From NCBI RefSeq assembly GCF_900100115.1, contig NZ_FNKL01000003.1:310001-374000 (forward strand): a stretch of 64,000 nucleotides of DNA, given 5' to 3'. The translations under genes and the position numbers were made by a program. The stretch is from Chryseobacterium soldanellicola (lineage in GTDB: Bacteria; Bacteroidota; Bacteroidia; Flavobacteriales; Weeksellaceae). Below the pieces are notes generated by a model. The model made no database searches, was not told where the DNA came from, and saw only the letters and a program-made list of their open reading frames with translations. Position 1 is the first letter of the stretch. Each line of letters begins with the position of its first letter. This document shows, piece by piece, positions 8,651 to 17,129 of this stretch.

Positions 8651-9934
8651 TTAAGAATATTCAAATTTTCTGACAGCTTCCAATGTCATATCAATTTCTC
8701 TGTCTTTAATGGCATCACTAATGAAATACGTTTCATATCCACTTGGCGGAAGGTATATTCCATTTGTCAGCATTTGATGAAAGAAATTATTGAATAAAGC
8801 GTGATTTGCTTCCTGAGCTTCATCAAAATTAGAAACCCTGTTAATATGAAAGAAAACAGACATCATCGACCCTTTTCTGTTGATTTTATGGGCAATTCCT
8901 TTTTCGTTTAAAATTTTTCCGATCTCAAAATCTAACGTTTCTGTTGTTTTGCTTAATCTGTTAAAGAAATTCTCATCATTTTTGATCAATTGAAGCGTTT
9001 TCAATCCCGCTCTCATTGCCAATGGATTTCCGCTCAAGGTTCCGGCCTGGTAAACACCGCCTTTTGGAGCTAAATGATCCATAATTTCATTTCTTCCTGC
9101 AAAAGCGCCAACCGGCAAGCCGCCTCCGATTACCTTTCCGTAGGTCACCAGATCTGCTTTTACATTATACAGTTCCTGAGCGCCGCCAAAAGCCAGTCTG
9201 AAACCCGTCATAACTTCATCAAAAATCAATAAGGCACCATTTTCGTCACAGATTTTTCTTAATTTCTGAAGGAATTCATTTTCAGGGAGTACACAACCCA
9301 TATTTCCGGCGACCGGTTCGATAATTACGGCTGCAATTTCACCCTGATTATGTCTGAATAAGTCTTCAACCTGCTCAAAATCATTATATCTAGCCAATAA
9401 AGTATCTTTTGCTGTTCCCGTAGTTACCCCCGGAGAATTCGGATTTCCAAACGTTGCGGCACCACTTCCCGCTTTAATCAAAAATGAATCTGAATGCCCG
9501 TGATAACAGCCTTCAAATTTTATGAATTTATCCCTTCCCGTAAAACCTCTCGCCAATCTGATTGCGCTCATACAAGCTTCCGTTCCCGAAGAAACCATTC
9601 TGATCTGATCAATATTCGGAACATTTTCTACGATAAATTTTGCAATTTCCGTTTCCAGTTCTGTCGGAGCACCAAAAGAAAAACCTTTCTCTGCCTGAAT
9701 TTTTAATTCCTCCAAAACCTCCGGGTGTGTATGACCTAAAATCGCAGGTCCCCAGGAATTAATGTAATCAATATACGTATTATCATCAGCATCTGTAAGG
9801 TAAGCGCCCTTTGCAGACTTCATAAAAACAGGAACACCTCCCACTGATTTGAATGCACGAACAGGAGAATTTACCCCTCCAGGAATGTATTGGTGAGCTT
9901 CATCGAATAAAGCCGAACTTCTTTGATATTTCAT
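8651..9934 (-). CDS. hemL: Glutamate-1-semialdehyde 2,1-aminomutase
   Basis: Cytosolic PLP enzyme that converts glutamate-1-semialdehyde to 5-aminolevulinate in the C5 pathway of tetrapyrrole synthesis. Its 427 residues are the usual length. Family signatures include '[10 protein letters not shown]' near the N-terminus, '[15 protein letters not shown]' near residue 115, the PLP-ring Asp in '[10 protein letters not shown]' near 238, and the Schiff-base Lys267 in '[15 protein letters not shown]'. The start is an ATG preceded by a good -33/-7 promoter. It is transcribed alone. Its product supplies heme, which the heme oxygenase and phytochrome at 53.6-56.4 kb would use. Confidence 0.97.
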   Translation of the reverse strand: MKYQRSSALFDEAHQYIPGGVNSPVRAFKSVGGVPVFMKSAKGAYLTDADDNTYIDYINSWGPAILGHTHPEVLEELKIQAEKGFSFGAPTELETEIAKFIVENVPNIDQIRMVSSGTEACMSAIRLARGFTGRDKFIKFEGCYHGHSDSFLIKAGSGAATFGNPNSPGVTTGTAKDTLLARYNDFEQVEDLFRHNQGEIAAVIIEPVAGNMGCVLPENEFLQKLRKICDENGALLIFDEVMTGFRLAFGGAQELYNVKADLVTYGKVIGGGLPVGAFAGRNEIMDHLAPKGGVYQAGTLSGNPLAMRAGLKTLQLIKNDENFFNRLSKTTETLDFEIGKILNEKGIAHKINRKGSMMSVFFHINRVSNFDEAQEANHALFNNFFHQMLTNGIYLPPSGYETYFISDAIKDREIDMTLEAVRKFEYS

Positions 9935-9975
9935 TTTTTTGTTGATGGTTGAGTGTTACTTGTTGACAGTTTATC

Positions 9976-10006
9976 AGCAAACGTAAACAGTCAACCGATA
10001 ACTAAC
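9976..10006 (-). promoter_or_regulatory. Predicted Bacteroidota-type promoter for hemL
   Basis: On the minus strand TTG (10004-10006) is followed after 20 bases by TACGTTTG (9976-9983), matching TTG-N19/20-TAnnTTTG. The hemL ATG lies about 42 bases downstream of the -7 element. Confidence 0.55.
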
Positions 10007-10021
10007 AACTAGCAACTTTTT

Positions 10022-11080
10022 TTAGTTTCTTGGTTTTTTGTCGATTAAATAAATCAATTGTCCTACAGATGGCTGTTGACCTTCATCCATTCTGTTTTTT
10101 GCGTATAATTTATTTAATTTAATTCCGAATTTCTGAGCGATATCATGCATATCTTCGCCTGATTCCGCTTTGTAGGTTGCGGTATTTCCATCGGAATTTT
10201 TAGATTCAAGGAAAACGATATCGTTTTTATGTAAAACATCAGTTTCCAATTCATTCCATTTCATCAATCTGCTTTCGCTTACTTTGAATTTATTGGCAAT
10301 AAATTTCACATTGGTATCTTCAGGAATTACAATATATTTCAATCCGTCATTTGGATGACTTTTAATTAAAATTGAATTAAGAATTTCTGCTTTTGTCTTA
10401 ATTCTTTCCACTCTTTTTTGTTGTTGAGCGTAAGAAGTTTGCTTGTAAGGAACTTCTACCGTAACAGGATCCTTAGATTTTTTCACCGCTTTTGAAGGTT
10501 CCAGCTGCGCCATAAAAGATCTGTCGTCTTTCAAATCAGGATACATCTTCAGAACCGCGTACAAAACTTCTTTAGAGCTTGTATTGTCAAATTCGTACAG
10601 CTTATATCTCTCGATTTTACCGATCAAGATTGATGCATAACGCGGATTTGTCGCATAACCGGCCTTTTTAAGACCATAAGCCCACGCTTTGTAATCTTTC
10701 ATATCTAAATTGAAAAGACCTGTATAATATTTTCTTGTAGATAAAAATTTCGAATGGTCTTCATACGATTGTCTCGGGTCATCATACACACGGAAACACT
10801 CATTGGGAGCGTCATCGGTATGCTTCATGGTCTTCCCTGTCCAGTCTTCCTTACATTTAATTCCGAAGTGATTTTTGCCTTCCAGAGCCAGCCTGCTCTG
10901 CCCTCCCCCGGTTTCCAATAATCCCTGAGCAAGCGTGATAGAAGCCGGAATTTTATACTTTTCCATTTCTTCCACCGCATATGGAGCGAATTTTTGAATG
11001 TATTGATCTTCAGTAGCCCAAGTCTGAGCCGAGAATTTTGATAAAACTAAAAGGCTTACGAGTAAGAAAAGTCTTTTCAT
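10022..11080 (-). CDS. Secreted glucosaminidase with LysM repeats
   Basis: Peptidoglycan hydrolase of 352 residues. A signal peptide (about residues 1-18, cut near 'FSAQ') is followed by a mannosyl-glycoprotein endo-beta-N-acetylglucosaminidase (FlgJ/LytG type) domain: 'ASITLAQGLLETGGGQSRLA' carries the catalytic Glu, then 'NHFGIKCKEDW' and 'FRVYDDPRQSYEDHSKFL'. A linker leads to two LysM-like modules near residues 245-290 and 300-350 ('YIVIPEDTNVKFIANKF', 'AESGEDMHDIAQKFG') that should bind glycan strands. It likely works in the periplasm on cell-wall turnover. It lies 67 bases downstream of the desulfhydrase-like gene and may be cotranscribed with it. Confidence 0.9.
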   Translation of the reverse strand: MKRLFLLVSLLVLSKFSAQTWATEDQYIQKFAPYAVEEMEKYKIPASITLAQGLLETGGGQSRLALEGKNHFGIKCKEDWTGKTMKHTDDAPNECFRVYDDPRQSYEDHSKFLSTRKYYTGLFNLDMKDYKAWAYGLKKAGYATNPRYASILIGKIERYKLYEFDNTSSKEVLYAVLKMYPDLKDDRSFMAQLEPSKAVKKSKDPVTVEVPYKQTSYAQQQKRVERIKTKAEILNSILIKSHPNDGLKYIVIPEDTNVKFIANKFKVSESRLMKWNELETDVLHKNDIVFLESKNSDGNTATYKAESGEDMHDIAQKFGIKLNKLYAKNRMDEGQQPSVGQLIYLIDKKPRN

Positions 11081-11147
11081 CTTATAATTTTTATTGTTTT
11101 TAAAATGAAAGATGGAACACTTAATGTTTCACGTTTTTCAATTTACT

Positions 11148-12056
11148 TTATATAATTAAATTTCTGTTCTGTTTTTCTAAAAGCAAATTTGCCCCTTCAA
11201 TTCCCTGTAATCCACCGGTATGAAAGCACAAAATTTTGCTGTCTTCAGGAAAATATCCTTCATCGATAAGTTCAAAAACTTTCTGCATCATTTTTCCTGT
11301 ATAAATCGGTTCCAACGGAATTCCGTATTTCTCTTTAAAATCATTGATAAAACGGATGTTTTCATCATTTATTTTACCGTAACCTCCAAAACATGAATCT
11401 ATTAGATCAAAATTTTTCTTTAAGGTTAATTCTAAAATTTTATTTTCCAGTGAAACATCATCAACTACCTTAAAACCGATAACTTTCTGATTATCTTCAC
11501 AAAACCTGGAAATTCCGGCAATCGTTCCTCCTGTTCCGACTGCAGTGCAAAGATAATCAAAATCTTTTGTATCGTTATTGAGCATCATTTTCACGCCGCG
11601 CACTGCATCTTCATTGGTTCCGCCTTCCGGAATGATCAATGCATCGGGAAATTCCTGCTGTAAAAATTCGGTTAATTTTTCTTTGTGACGGTATTCTTCG
11701 CGGGTGACAAACTGCAAATTCATTCCGTTTCTTTTTGCGAAGGTCAAAGTCGGATTATCACGCCATTTATTCTTTAATTCTTCTCCCCGAATAATTCCCA
11801 AGGTTGGAATTTCTGCTAAATTCCCTACAGATGAAACGGCTGAAATATGATTTGAATAAGCTCCGCCAAAGGTAATTATATAAGGCTTTTCGGGATTTTT
11901 TTGTAAATAATCATTAATGCTGAAAAATAACTTCCAATATTTATTTCCCGAAATTTGAGGATGAATTAAATCTTCTCTTTTAATAAAAAGCTTTATATTT
12001 TTATTGATGGAGATTTCCTGGATGGGAACGGGGTTTGTTGGAAATTGTAATAACAT
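11148..12056 (-). CDS. ACC deaminase / D-cysteine desulfhydrase family PLP enzyme
   Basis: Fold-type II PLP enzyme of 302 residues. The Schiff-base Lys sits in 'ISGNKYWKLFF' near residue 39, followed by 'TFGGAYSNHISAVS', and the phosphate-binding Gly loop is 'TAVGTGGTIAGI'. In this family the distinction between 1-aminocyclopropane-1-carboxylate deaminase and D-cysteine desulfhydrase rests on a few active-site residues that cannot be judged reliably by eye. D-cysteine desulfhydrase activity is the commoner case in bacteria outside the rhizosphere specialists, so that is the default reading. ATG start at 12056. Confidence 0.85.
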   Translation of the reverse strand: MLLQFPTNPVPIQEISINKNIKLFIKREDLIHPQISGNKYWKLFFSINDYLQKNPEKPYIITFGGAYSNHISAVSSVGNLAEIPTLGIIRGEELKNKWRDNPTLTFAKRNGMNLQFVTREEYRHKEKLTEFLQQEFPDALIIPEGGTNEDAVRGVKMMLNNDTKDFDYLCTAVGTGGTIAGISRFCEDNQKVIGFKVVDDVSLENKILELTLKKNFDLIDSCFGGYGKINDENIRFINDFKEKYGIPLEPIYTGKMMQKVFELIDEGYFPEDSKILCFHTGGLQGIEGANLLLEKQNRNLII

Positions 12057-12289
12057 TTTTATTAATGATATTGTTTTAACAAAATTACTGTTTTTTTAAG
12101 TTTGGAGAAGCTAACACTTAGCAAAGAGCTTATTTTATCCTATACGTTGTAATTCTGAAATGGAATGAAGTGGGATATTAATAATTAAAAAGCATTATTT
12201 AGATTCCTACGGAATGACAAAAAAGACAGTAATTCTTACATAACGTTTGTGTTATTGTGTAAAGATTTATGAAATTTGTTTAAAAATAG

Positions 12290-12354
12290 GTTTTGGCTAA
12301 AGCCAAATGAAGGTTTTCACTTTTATAAACGGGCTAAAGCCCGTTCCTATTGAT
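12290..12354 (+). repeat. REP composite without a transposase (family B)
   Basis: Two short palindromes in tandem, 'TTTGGCTAAAGCCAAA' and 'AACGGGCTAAAGCCCGTT', end in 'CCTATTGAT'. The same composite flanks the transposase gene at 24859-25284 on both sides. It lies in the gene-free stretch 12057-12479, which also contains a fragment resembling family C/other repeats ('GATTCCTACGGAATGACA' at about 12201-12220) and the heptamer array. Confidence 0.85.
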
Positions 12355-12380
12355 GTTGGAAAATATAGTGTTTAATAAAA

Positions 12381-12477
12381 ATAATTCATAATTCATAATT
12401 CATAATTCATAATTCATAATTCATAATTCATAATTCATAATTCATAATTCATAATTCATAATTCATAATTCATAATT
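12381..12477. repeat. Heptamer tandem repeat, about 14 units
   Basis: The 7-base unit ATAATTC is repeated about 14 times essentially without error, ending three bases before the stop codon of the next minus-strand gene. The perfect copies indicate recent slippage and an array length likely to vary between isolates. Confidence 0.97.
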
Positions 12478-12479
12478 AA

Positions 12480-12806
12480 CTACAAAAACTTTCTGAAGTT
12501 CCAGAACTTTCTTTTTTTAAGATAATTTAAATCAGATTCATTGGCATAAGCTTCCCTTTCAAAAGAAATTTTTTTATAGGCTAAATAACTGTCTTTCAAT
12601 TTAAAAACCCAATAATAATATTCAATAATATAGAAAATATAGAAGAAAATAATGAGCATCTCAAGCTGTTGTCTGAGATGGATTTTTTCGTGATTGATAA
12701 GTATTTTATTTTCCTTATCTTCGGGTTTTCTTATGAAGATAAAGGGAAAAAGAGCGATGCCATTAATTTTAAGTTTTTTTAATGGCTTTTGGCACACAAT
12801 TATCAT
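12480..12806 (-). CDS. Small conserved protein with an HExxH motif
   Basis: 108 residues, ATG start at 12806. It contains 'NHEKIHLRQQLE' (HExxH near residue 39), then a hydrophobic aromatic stretch 'IIFFYIFYIIEYYYWVF' that could be a membrane segment, and 'SFEREAYANE', where the second Glu could be a third zinc ligand. This layout resembles a minimal M56/M48-like metallopeptidase core and recurs as a small protein in flavobacteria. Activity is not established; the protein is very short for a peptidase. The heptamer array touches its 3' end. It is divergent from the DUF5522 gene (40-base spacer). Confidence 0.7.
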   Translation of the reverse strand: MIIVCQKPLKKLKINGIALFPFIFIRKPEDKENKILINHEKIHLRQQLEMLIIFFYIFYIIEYYYWVFKLKDSYLAYKKISFEREAYANESDLNYLKKRKFWNFRKFL

Positions 12807-12843
12807 AATAACAAATATAAAGTTTTTTGACTTAGAGATTTAA

Positions 12844-13029
<186 letters not shown>

Positions 13030-13030
13030 A

Positions 13031-13558
13031 ATGAAACATTATATTTTTATTTTGTTAGCAGCGGCTACGTTGGGTTTAACATCTTGTAGTCCTTTTCAGG
13101 TACGTTCAGATTATGCTGAGACAGCTCCTTTCACTTCTTATAAAACGTATAAAATAAGAATTGACGATCTGAAGCTGAACGATATTGATAAAGACAGGGT
13201 TTTGAATGAATTGTCGAAACAGCTTCAAAGCAAAGGTCTTCAGTCGGGCGAAAATCCTGATTTAATTGTAAATGTAAAAGCCAATCATAAAAAAGTAACA
13301 GACATCAACAGCGGCTCACCTTACGGAATGTACGGTTGGGGCGGACCTTTCGGTTGGGGAGTTGGAATGAGCAGAACCTGGTCCAGCAATTATAATGAAG
13401 GAGCTATCATTGTCGATCTTGTTGATTCAAAATCTCAAAAATTGGTTTGGCAAGGGATCGGAAGCGGAATTTCTGTAGACTCTCCAAGAGCTAAACAAAG
13501 ACAAATCCCTGAAATTGTAGCGGAAATCATGAAAAATTATCCTCCACAAAGAAAATAA
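13031..13558 (+). CDS. DUF4136 lipoprotein
   Basis: 175 residues, ATG at 13031 one base after the previous stop. The signal peptide with lipobox ends at Cys19 ('LGLTSC'), and the mature protein starts 'SPFQVRSDY'. The DUF4136 domain covers most of the rest ('FTSYKTYKI', 'DLIVNVKANHKK', 'GAIIVDLVDSKSQKLVWQG'). These are envelope lipoproteins of unknown role in Bacteroidota and Proteobacteria. A central Gly/Trp-rich loop ('YGWGGPFGWGVG') replaces a domain linker. A hairpin terminator follows. Confidence 0.88.
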   Translation: MKHYIFILLAAATLGLTSCSPFQVRSDYAETAPFTSYKTYKIRIDDLKLNDIDKDRVLNELSKQLQSKGLQSGENPDLIVNVKANHKKVTDINSGSPYGMYGWGGPFGWGVGMSRTWSSNYNEGAIIVDLVDSKSQKLVWQGIGSGISVDSPRAKQRQIPEIVAEIMKNYPPQRK

Positions 13559-13586
13559 TTAAGATTTAAATCAATCAAATATATAG

Positions 13587-13620
13587 AAAGTCAATGCAAA
13601 TTTTTGTGTTGACTTTTTTT
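13587..13620 (+). terminator. Terminator after the DUF4136 gene
   Basis: AAAGTCAA (13587-13594) pairs with TTGACTTT (13609-13616), followed by a T run. Confidence 0.7.
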
Positions 13621-13631
13621 GTTTAATCATA

Positions 13632-13660
13632 GAAAAAGCTGTCACAACATGCGGCAGCTT
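13632..13660 (-). terminator. Terminator for the convergent T9SS-cargo gene
   Basis: Read on the minus strand, AAGCTG pairs with CAGCTT and a T run follows. It lies 27 bases past the stop codon at 13687. Confidence 0.65.
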
Positions 13661-13686
13661 CTCAGTTAAAGTTCAAAGTTTAAAAA

Positions 13687-14496
13687 TTAGTTCTTAATTA
13701 CTTTTAATGATTTATCATTTCCGTTTTTGTAATTAAGCGTTACAAAATAAATCCCTTTTTGAAGGTCATTTAACGGTAATTTAGTTTCCGGTTTTTCGAT
13801 CGTTTTTATCAATCTTCCAATGGCGTCTGAAATTGTAATCGTTTGCACGTCCTTAATATCAGAAATATTCAAAACATCATTAAAAGGGTTCGGATATATG
13901 TCCACTTTTGACAAAGCAATATCCTTGGTTCCTAAATTCGGAATCGGTTCCCAAACGGCATCATCCCAATAATGTCCCGCGAAAGATGTTCCCGGATTAC
14001 GAATTGCTAATCTCGCTCCGTCAGGAACTGTCGTCGGAATCGTAAACGTTCTTTCTGAAGTACCGTCATATGAACTGTTAGTGATCGTAATTGGCGTGAT
14101 AACAAAGAAAGTATTGGCATCTGCAGGGTCTTTAATGTATCCCAATTCTAAATATCCTGCACTATTGGCTTTCATTTTCACTCTCAATCGGTGTGTTCCC
14201 GCATTGATATTAGTAATTGGCGGCATAATCACAATGCTAATTTTCCCTGCACCATAACCGTTTTGATAGATCTGGCTCGTTCCTGAAGCAGGCTGCGAGC
14301 TGGAAATAATCTGGCTTGCCCCGTTTAACAAAATACTGTTCCAGCATGTAGGAACAACTCCCATATTGCAGCATGAATAAGCATCAAAATTTTCTGAAAA
14401 ACTGTCAACAGCAGTGCATTGAGCATTGGTGACAGCGGTGCCGAATACTAATCCCATCAAAGGAAGGCACATTGTAAAAGGTAAATTTTTAATCAT
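13687..14496 (-). CDS. Secreted protein with T9SS type A sorting domain
   Basis: 269 residues. A signal peptide ends near 'AVTNAQC'. The middle (about residues 30-185) is an all-beta domain with paired cysteines ('AYSCCNMGVVPTCWNS') and 'HRLRVKMKANSAGYLELGYI', resembling a MAM/lectin-like jelly roll. The C-terminal 75 residues are a type A sorting domain: 'KVDIYPNPFNDVLNIS', 'ITISDAIGRLIKTIE', 'LQKGIYFVTL' and a basic end. It should be exported by the type IX system and attached to or released from the surface. The ligand is unknown. Confidence 0.87.
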   Translation of the reverse strand: MIKNLPFTMCLPLMGLVFGTAVTNAQCTAVDSFSENFDAYSCCNMGVVPTCWNSILLNGASQIISSSQPASGTSQIYQNGYGAGKISIVIMPPITNINAGTHRLRVKMKANSAGYLELGYIKDPADANTFFVITPITITNSSYDGTSERTFTIPTTVPDGARLAIRNPGTSFAGHYWDDAVWEPIPNLGTKDIALSKVDIYPNPFNDVLNISDIKDVQTITISDAIGRLIKTIEKPETKLPLNDLQKGIYFVTLNYKNGNDKSLKVIKN

Positions 14497-14677
14497 TCTA
14501 AATAAAAATAATATTGCGAAAATAATTCATTTTATCTTTAAAACTATTTAAAAATATTATGATTTTTATCAATGTAATGTAAAATTAATATAAGATTTTA
14601 AATTGATTAGCCAACCATATTTTAATATGAATTATTAAAACACAAATTTCATAAATGACACGAATTTATTGACTGAA

Positions 14678-14765
14678 AGATCCTTCGACTCCGCTCAGGA
14701 TGAAATCGCTACAAATTAAACGTCTAGTATTAGAAATGTCATCCTGAGCCAAGTCGAAGCATCTT
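14678..14765. repeat. Dispersed inverted repeat family C, copy 1
   Basis: Two 26-base arms, starting 'AGATCCTTCGACTCCGCTCA' and ending 'CCAAGTCGAAGCATCT', are near-perfect inverted complements with three mismatches. They surround about 36 bases. Related copies lie at 18984-19072, 42662-42743 and 49842-49879. It sits in the gene-free gap 14497-14864, where otherwise only AT-rich sequence is seen. Confidence 0.8.
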
Positions 14766-14864
14766 GATTTGATTAAACAATAATTCATCATCTATTGAAA
14801 TTTAATAATTCCGTAATTTTATATTCACCAAAATGTATTAATCTTACAAAAATTTATAATTAAT

Positions 14865-16391
14865 ATGAAAAAAACACTATTATTTCTTGTATTTGCAGGT
14901 GTAGTGAATGCACAGGCTCCTTCAGGATATTACAGTTCTGCCAATGGGCTGTCGGGAGCTTCTTTAAAGACAGCTTTAAGCACAATTATCACCAACGGCC
15001 ATCAAGACAAAGGCTACAACGGACTTTGGACCGGTTATAAAACCACTGATATCGATAAAACCTACGAAAACGACGGCTCAATTATGGATATTTATTCTGA
15101 AAAACCAACTACGGTAGATCCATACAAATTCACTCCTGGAACCAGCCAATGCGGAACATATTCCGTTGAAGGAAATTGCTACAATAGAGAGCATATCGTT
15201 CCTCAAAGCTTATTTAATGAAGCTTCACCAATGGTTTCTGACATCAATTTCATCAGAGCAACTGACGGAAAAGTGAACGGAATGAGATCAAATTATCCTT
15301 TCGGGAAAGTAGGAACCGCAACTTTTACTTCTAAAAATGGTTCTAAGCTTGGAAATTCTGTTTCTTCAGGATATTCCGGGGTGGTTTTTGAGCCAATTGA
15401 CGAATTTAAAGGTGATGTAGCGAGAATGATTTTCTATTTTGTAACGCGTTATCAAAGCAAGCTTTCGACATTTTCTTCAGGAAATATGTTAGGAAATACA
15501 GCTTTTCCGGGATTACAGACGTGGGAGCTTAATGTTTTATTAGCATGGAACAGTCAAGACCCTGTTTCTCAGGCAGAAATCAACAGAAATAATGCATCTT
15601 ACACCTATCAGGGAAACAGAAATCCATTTATCGATAATCCGAGTTATGTGAATCAAATCTGGGGTTCTGGTTCTGGCGGCGGCGGAACAACAAATCCTCC
15701 CACAGGCACAGATTGCGTGAATGAAACTTTCGAGACAATTCCTACAGCAAGCTCGGGTTCTTATTTAACAAGAACATGGACAAACAGCGGAATTACCTGG
15801 ACAGCAACAGATTCAAGAACTGATCAGACGATTTCTACAAAAGCGATCACCGTAAGAAATGGTTCTTTAACATCGAGCAGCTCAGCCAACGGAATCGGTT
15901 CATTAACGGTAACCACTCAATTGAAATTCACGGGAAGCAACGGAACTTTTGATGTAAAAGTAAACGGAACGACCGTTGGAACAATTCCTTACAACGCAAA
16001 TTCTACAACGACAACCATTAACAACATCAATGTTTCCGGAAATGTAGTGGTAAGTTTGGTTAACAGCTCGACAAGCAACAGAGTTGCGATTGATAATCTG
16101 AGCTGGACCTGTTATTCCGGAACATCAAAACAGATTCAAAATATTTCTGAAATTAATGACGTAAAAAATCTACAGATTTCTCCGAATCCTATTACAAATA
16201 ACGAAATTTTTGTAAAAGGTGAAACTCAAAGCATCAAAAAAGCTGAAATCTACAATCTTCAGGGCAAAGTGATGCAGACGATCGATAATCCCTTTAAGAA
16301 TAACAGAAATTCAATTAAAATTAAAAATTTAGAACAGGGAATTTATTTGCTGAAGCTTGATCATTCTACACTAAAGTTTATCGTTAAGTAG
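14865..16391 (+). CDS. Secreted endonuclease I family nuclease with T9SS domain
   Basis: Extracellular non-specific nuclease of 508 residues. The signal peptide is short ('MKKTLLFLVFAGVVNAQ'). The endonuclease I (NucM/EndA) domain, about residues 20-265, carries the beta-beta-alpha metal site 'CYNREHIVPQSLF' with the catalytic His, plus 'DINFIRATDGKVNGMRSNYP'. A Gly-rich linker near 270 ('GSGSGGGGTTNPP') leads to a beta-sandwich domain (about 280-420) and a type A T9SS domain beginning 'LQISPNPITNNEIFV' and ending 'LKFIVK'. It likely scavenges DNA or RNA outside the cell for phosphate and nucleosides. The start ATG at 14865 is clear, and a terminator follows. Confidence 0.93.
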   Translation: MKKTLLFLVFAGVVNAQAPSGYYSSANGLSGASLKTALSTIITNGHQDKGYNGLWTGYKTTDIDKTYENDGSIMDIYSEKPTTVDPYKFTPGTSQCGTYSVEGNCYNREHIVPQSLFNEASPMVSDINFIRATDGKVNGMRSNYPFGKVGTATFTSKNGSKLGNSVSSGYSGVVFEPIDEFKGDVARMIFYFVTRYQSKLSTFSSGNMLGNTAFPGLQTWELNVLLAWNSQDPVSQAEINRNNASYTYQGNRNPFIDNPSYVNQIWGSGSGGGGTTNPPTGTDCVNETFETIPTASSGSYLTRTWTNSGITWTATDSRTDQTISTKAITVRNGSLTSSSSANGIGSLTVTTQLKFTGSNGTFDVKVNGTTVGTIPYNANSTTTTINNINVSGNVVVSLVNSSTSNRVAIDNLSWTCYSGTSKQIQNISEINDVKNLQISPNPITNNEIFVKGETQSIKKAEIYNLQGKVMQTIDNPFKNNRNSIKIKNLEQGIYLLKLDHSTLKFIVK

Positions 16392-16412
16392 AAAACAGAA
16401 CATATTTTTCAT

Positions 16413-16441
16413 AAAAAAGACCGCAATTTGCGGTCTTTTTA
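16413..16441. terminator. Bidirectional terminator
   Basis: GACCGC (16419-16424) pairs with GCGGTC (16430-16435), flanked by A and T runs. It lies between the convergent nuclease and CCC-motif genes. Confidence 0.85.
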
Positions 16442-16456
16442 TTTATTGTAATTTAA

Positions 16457-16789
16457 TTATTGTCCCATCATATCTTTTATCCTTTCCTGCATCAATTGAG
16501 GGTCTTTCATTGCTTCCCACCCCACTGTTGAGATCAATACGATTACGTAAATCACATACAGTACACTCAGAATAATCCCGATAATTGCTAAAATTCTACC
16601 CGTATTCAGGTTACTGTAATTAGAGTATTCCGTAGGATTTGCCATATACAGTTTCGCGTCTTTGCTGTATAAAACAAGTGCAATAATTCCGGCAATTAAG
16701 CCCGGAAGCCCATAGCAGCAACATCCGACAATAGATACAATTCCTAAAACTAATACCGCCGTTGCGTTTGGTAATTTTTGTTGGTTCAT
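16457..16789 (-). CDS. CCC-motif membrane protein
   Basis: 110-residue inner-membrane protein. Two hydrophobic segments (about residues 10-42 and 65-90) flank a Tyr/Asn-rich loop. The first contains three consecutive cysteines ('IVGCCCYGLPGLIAGIIAL'), the feature that names this flavobacterial family. The C-terminus 'MKDPQLMQERIKDMMGQ' is cytosolic-looking. The function is unknown. It lies 21 bases downstream of the DUF2752 gene, a pairing common in this group. Confidence 0.85.
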   Translation of the reverse strand: MNQQKLPNATAVLVLGIVSIVGCCCYGLPGLIAGIIALVLYSKDAKLYMANPTEYSNYSNLNTGRILAIIGIILSVLYVIYVIVLISTVGWEAMKDPQLMQERIKDMMGQ

Positions 16790-16810
16790 AGTTATAATTT
16801 TAATATTTGA

Positions 16811-17104
16811 TTAGTGTGTATTTAAGTATAAGTGCTTGTAAAAATATGAAATTACCATAATAACTGCATTAATAATAGCCAGGAAAATCAATATGTTACC
16901 ATAATTTCTTTTTCGGTCTACAAAATTCAGCACAATGGTTGCAAAAAACAACAGTAAAGTATAAACTGCCGGAAACATATGAAAAGCATCTGCAAATCTT
17001 CCTTCAAAAACCATAACAATCGCTCGTTGAGTTCCGCAGCCAAAGCATTCTATTCCCAGGAATTTTTTGCTTGGGCAGGTCAGCATGAAGTCTTCGATTT
17101 TCAT
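16811..17104 (-). CDS. DUF2752 membrane protein
   Basis: 97 residues with the DUF2752 signature near the N-terminus ('CPSKKFLGIECFGCGTQRA', a Cys-rich motif with CxxCGxxR) followed by two or three membrane segments ('YTLLLFFATIVLNFV', 'ILIFLAIINAVIMVISYF'). The function is unknown. It sits between the old yellow enzyme gene (25 bases upstream) and the CCC-motif gene, in a likely three-gene transcript. Confidence 0.88.
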   Translation of the reverse strand: MKIEDFMLTCPSKKFLGIECFGCGTQRAIVMVFEGRFADAFHMFPAVYTLLLFFATIVLNFVDRKRNYGNILIFLAIINAVIMVISYFYKHLYLNTH

Positions 17105-17129
17105 ATTTTAAACTTTTGATCGGCCTAAA

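Noticed and set aside
12381..12477. Repetitive block considered as a CRISPR array
   Set aside because: The unit is a 7-base head-to-tail tandem without spacers and no cas genes are nearby; it is a simple sequence repeat.
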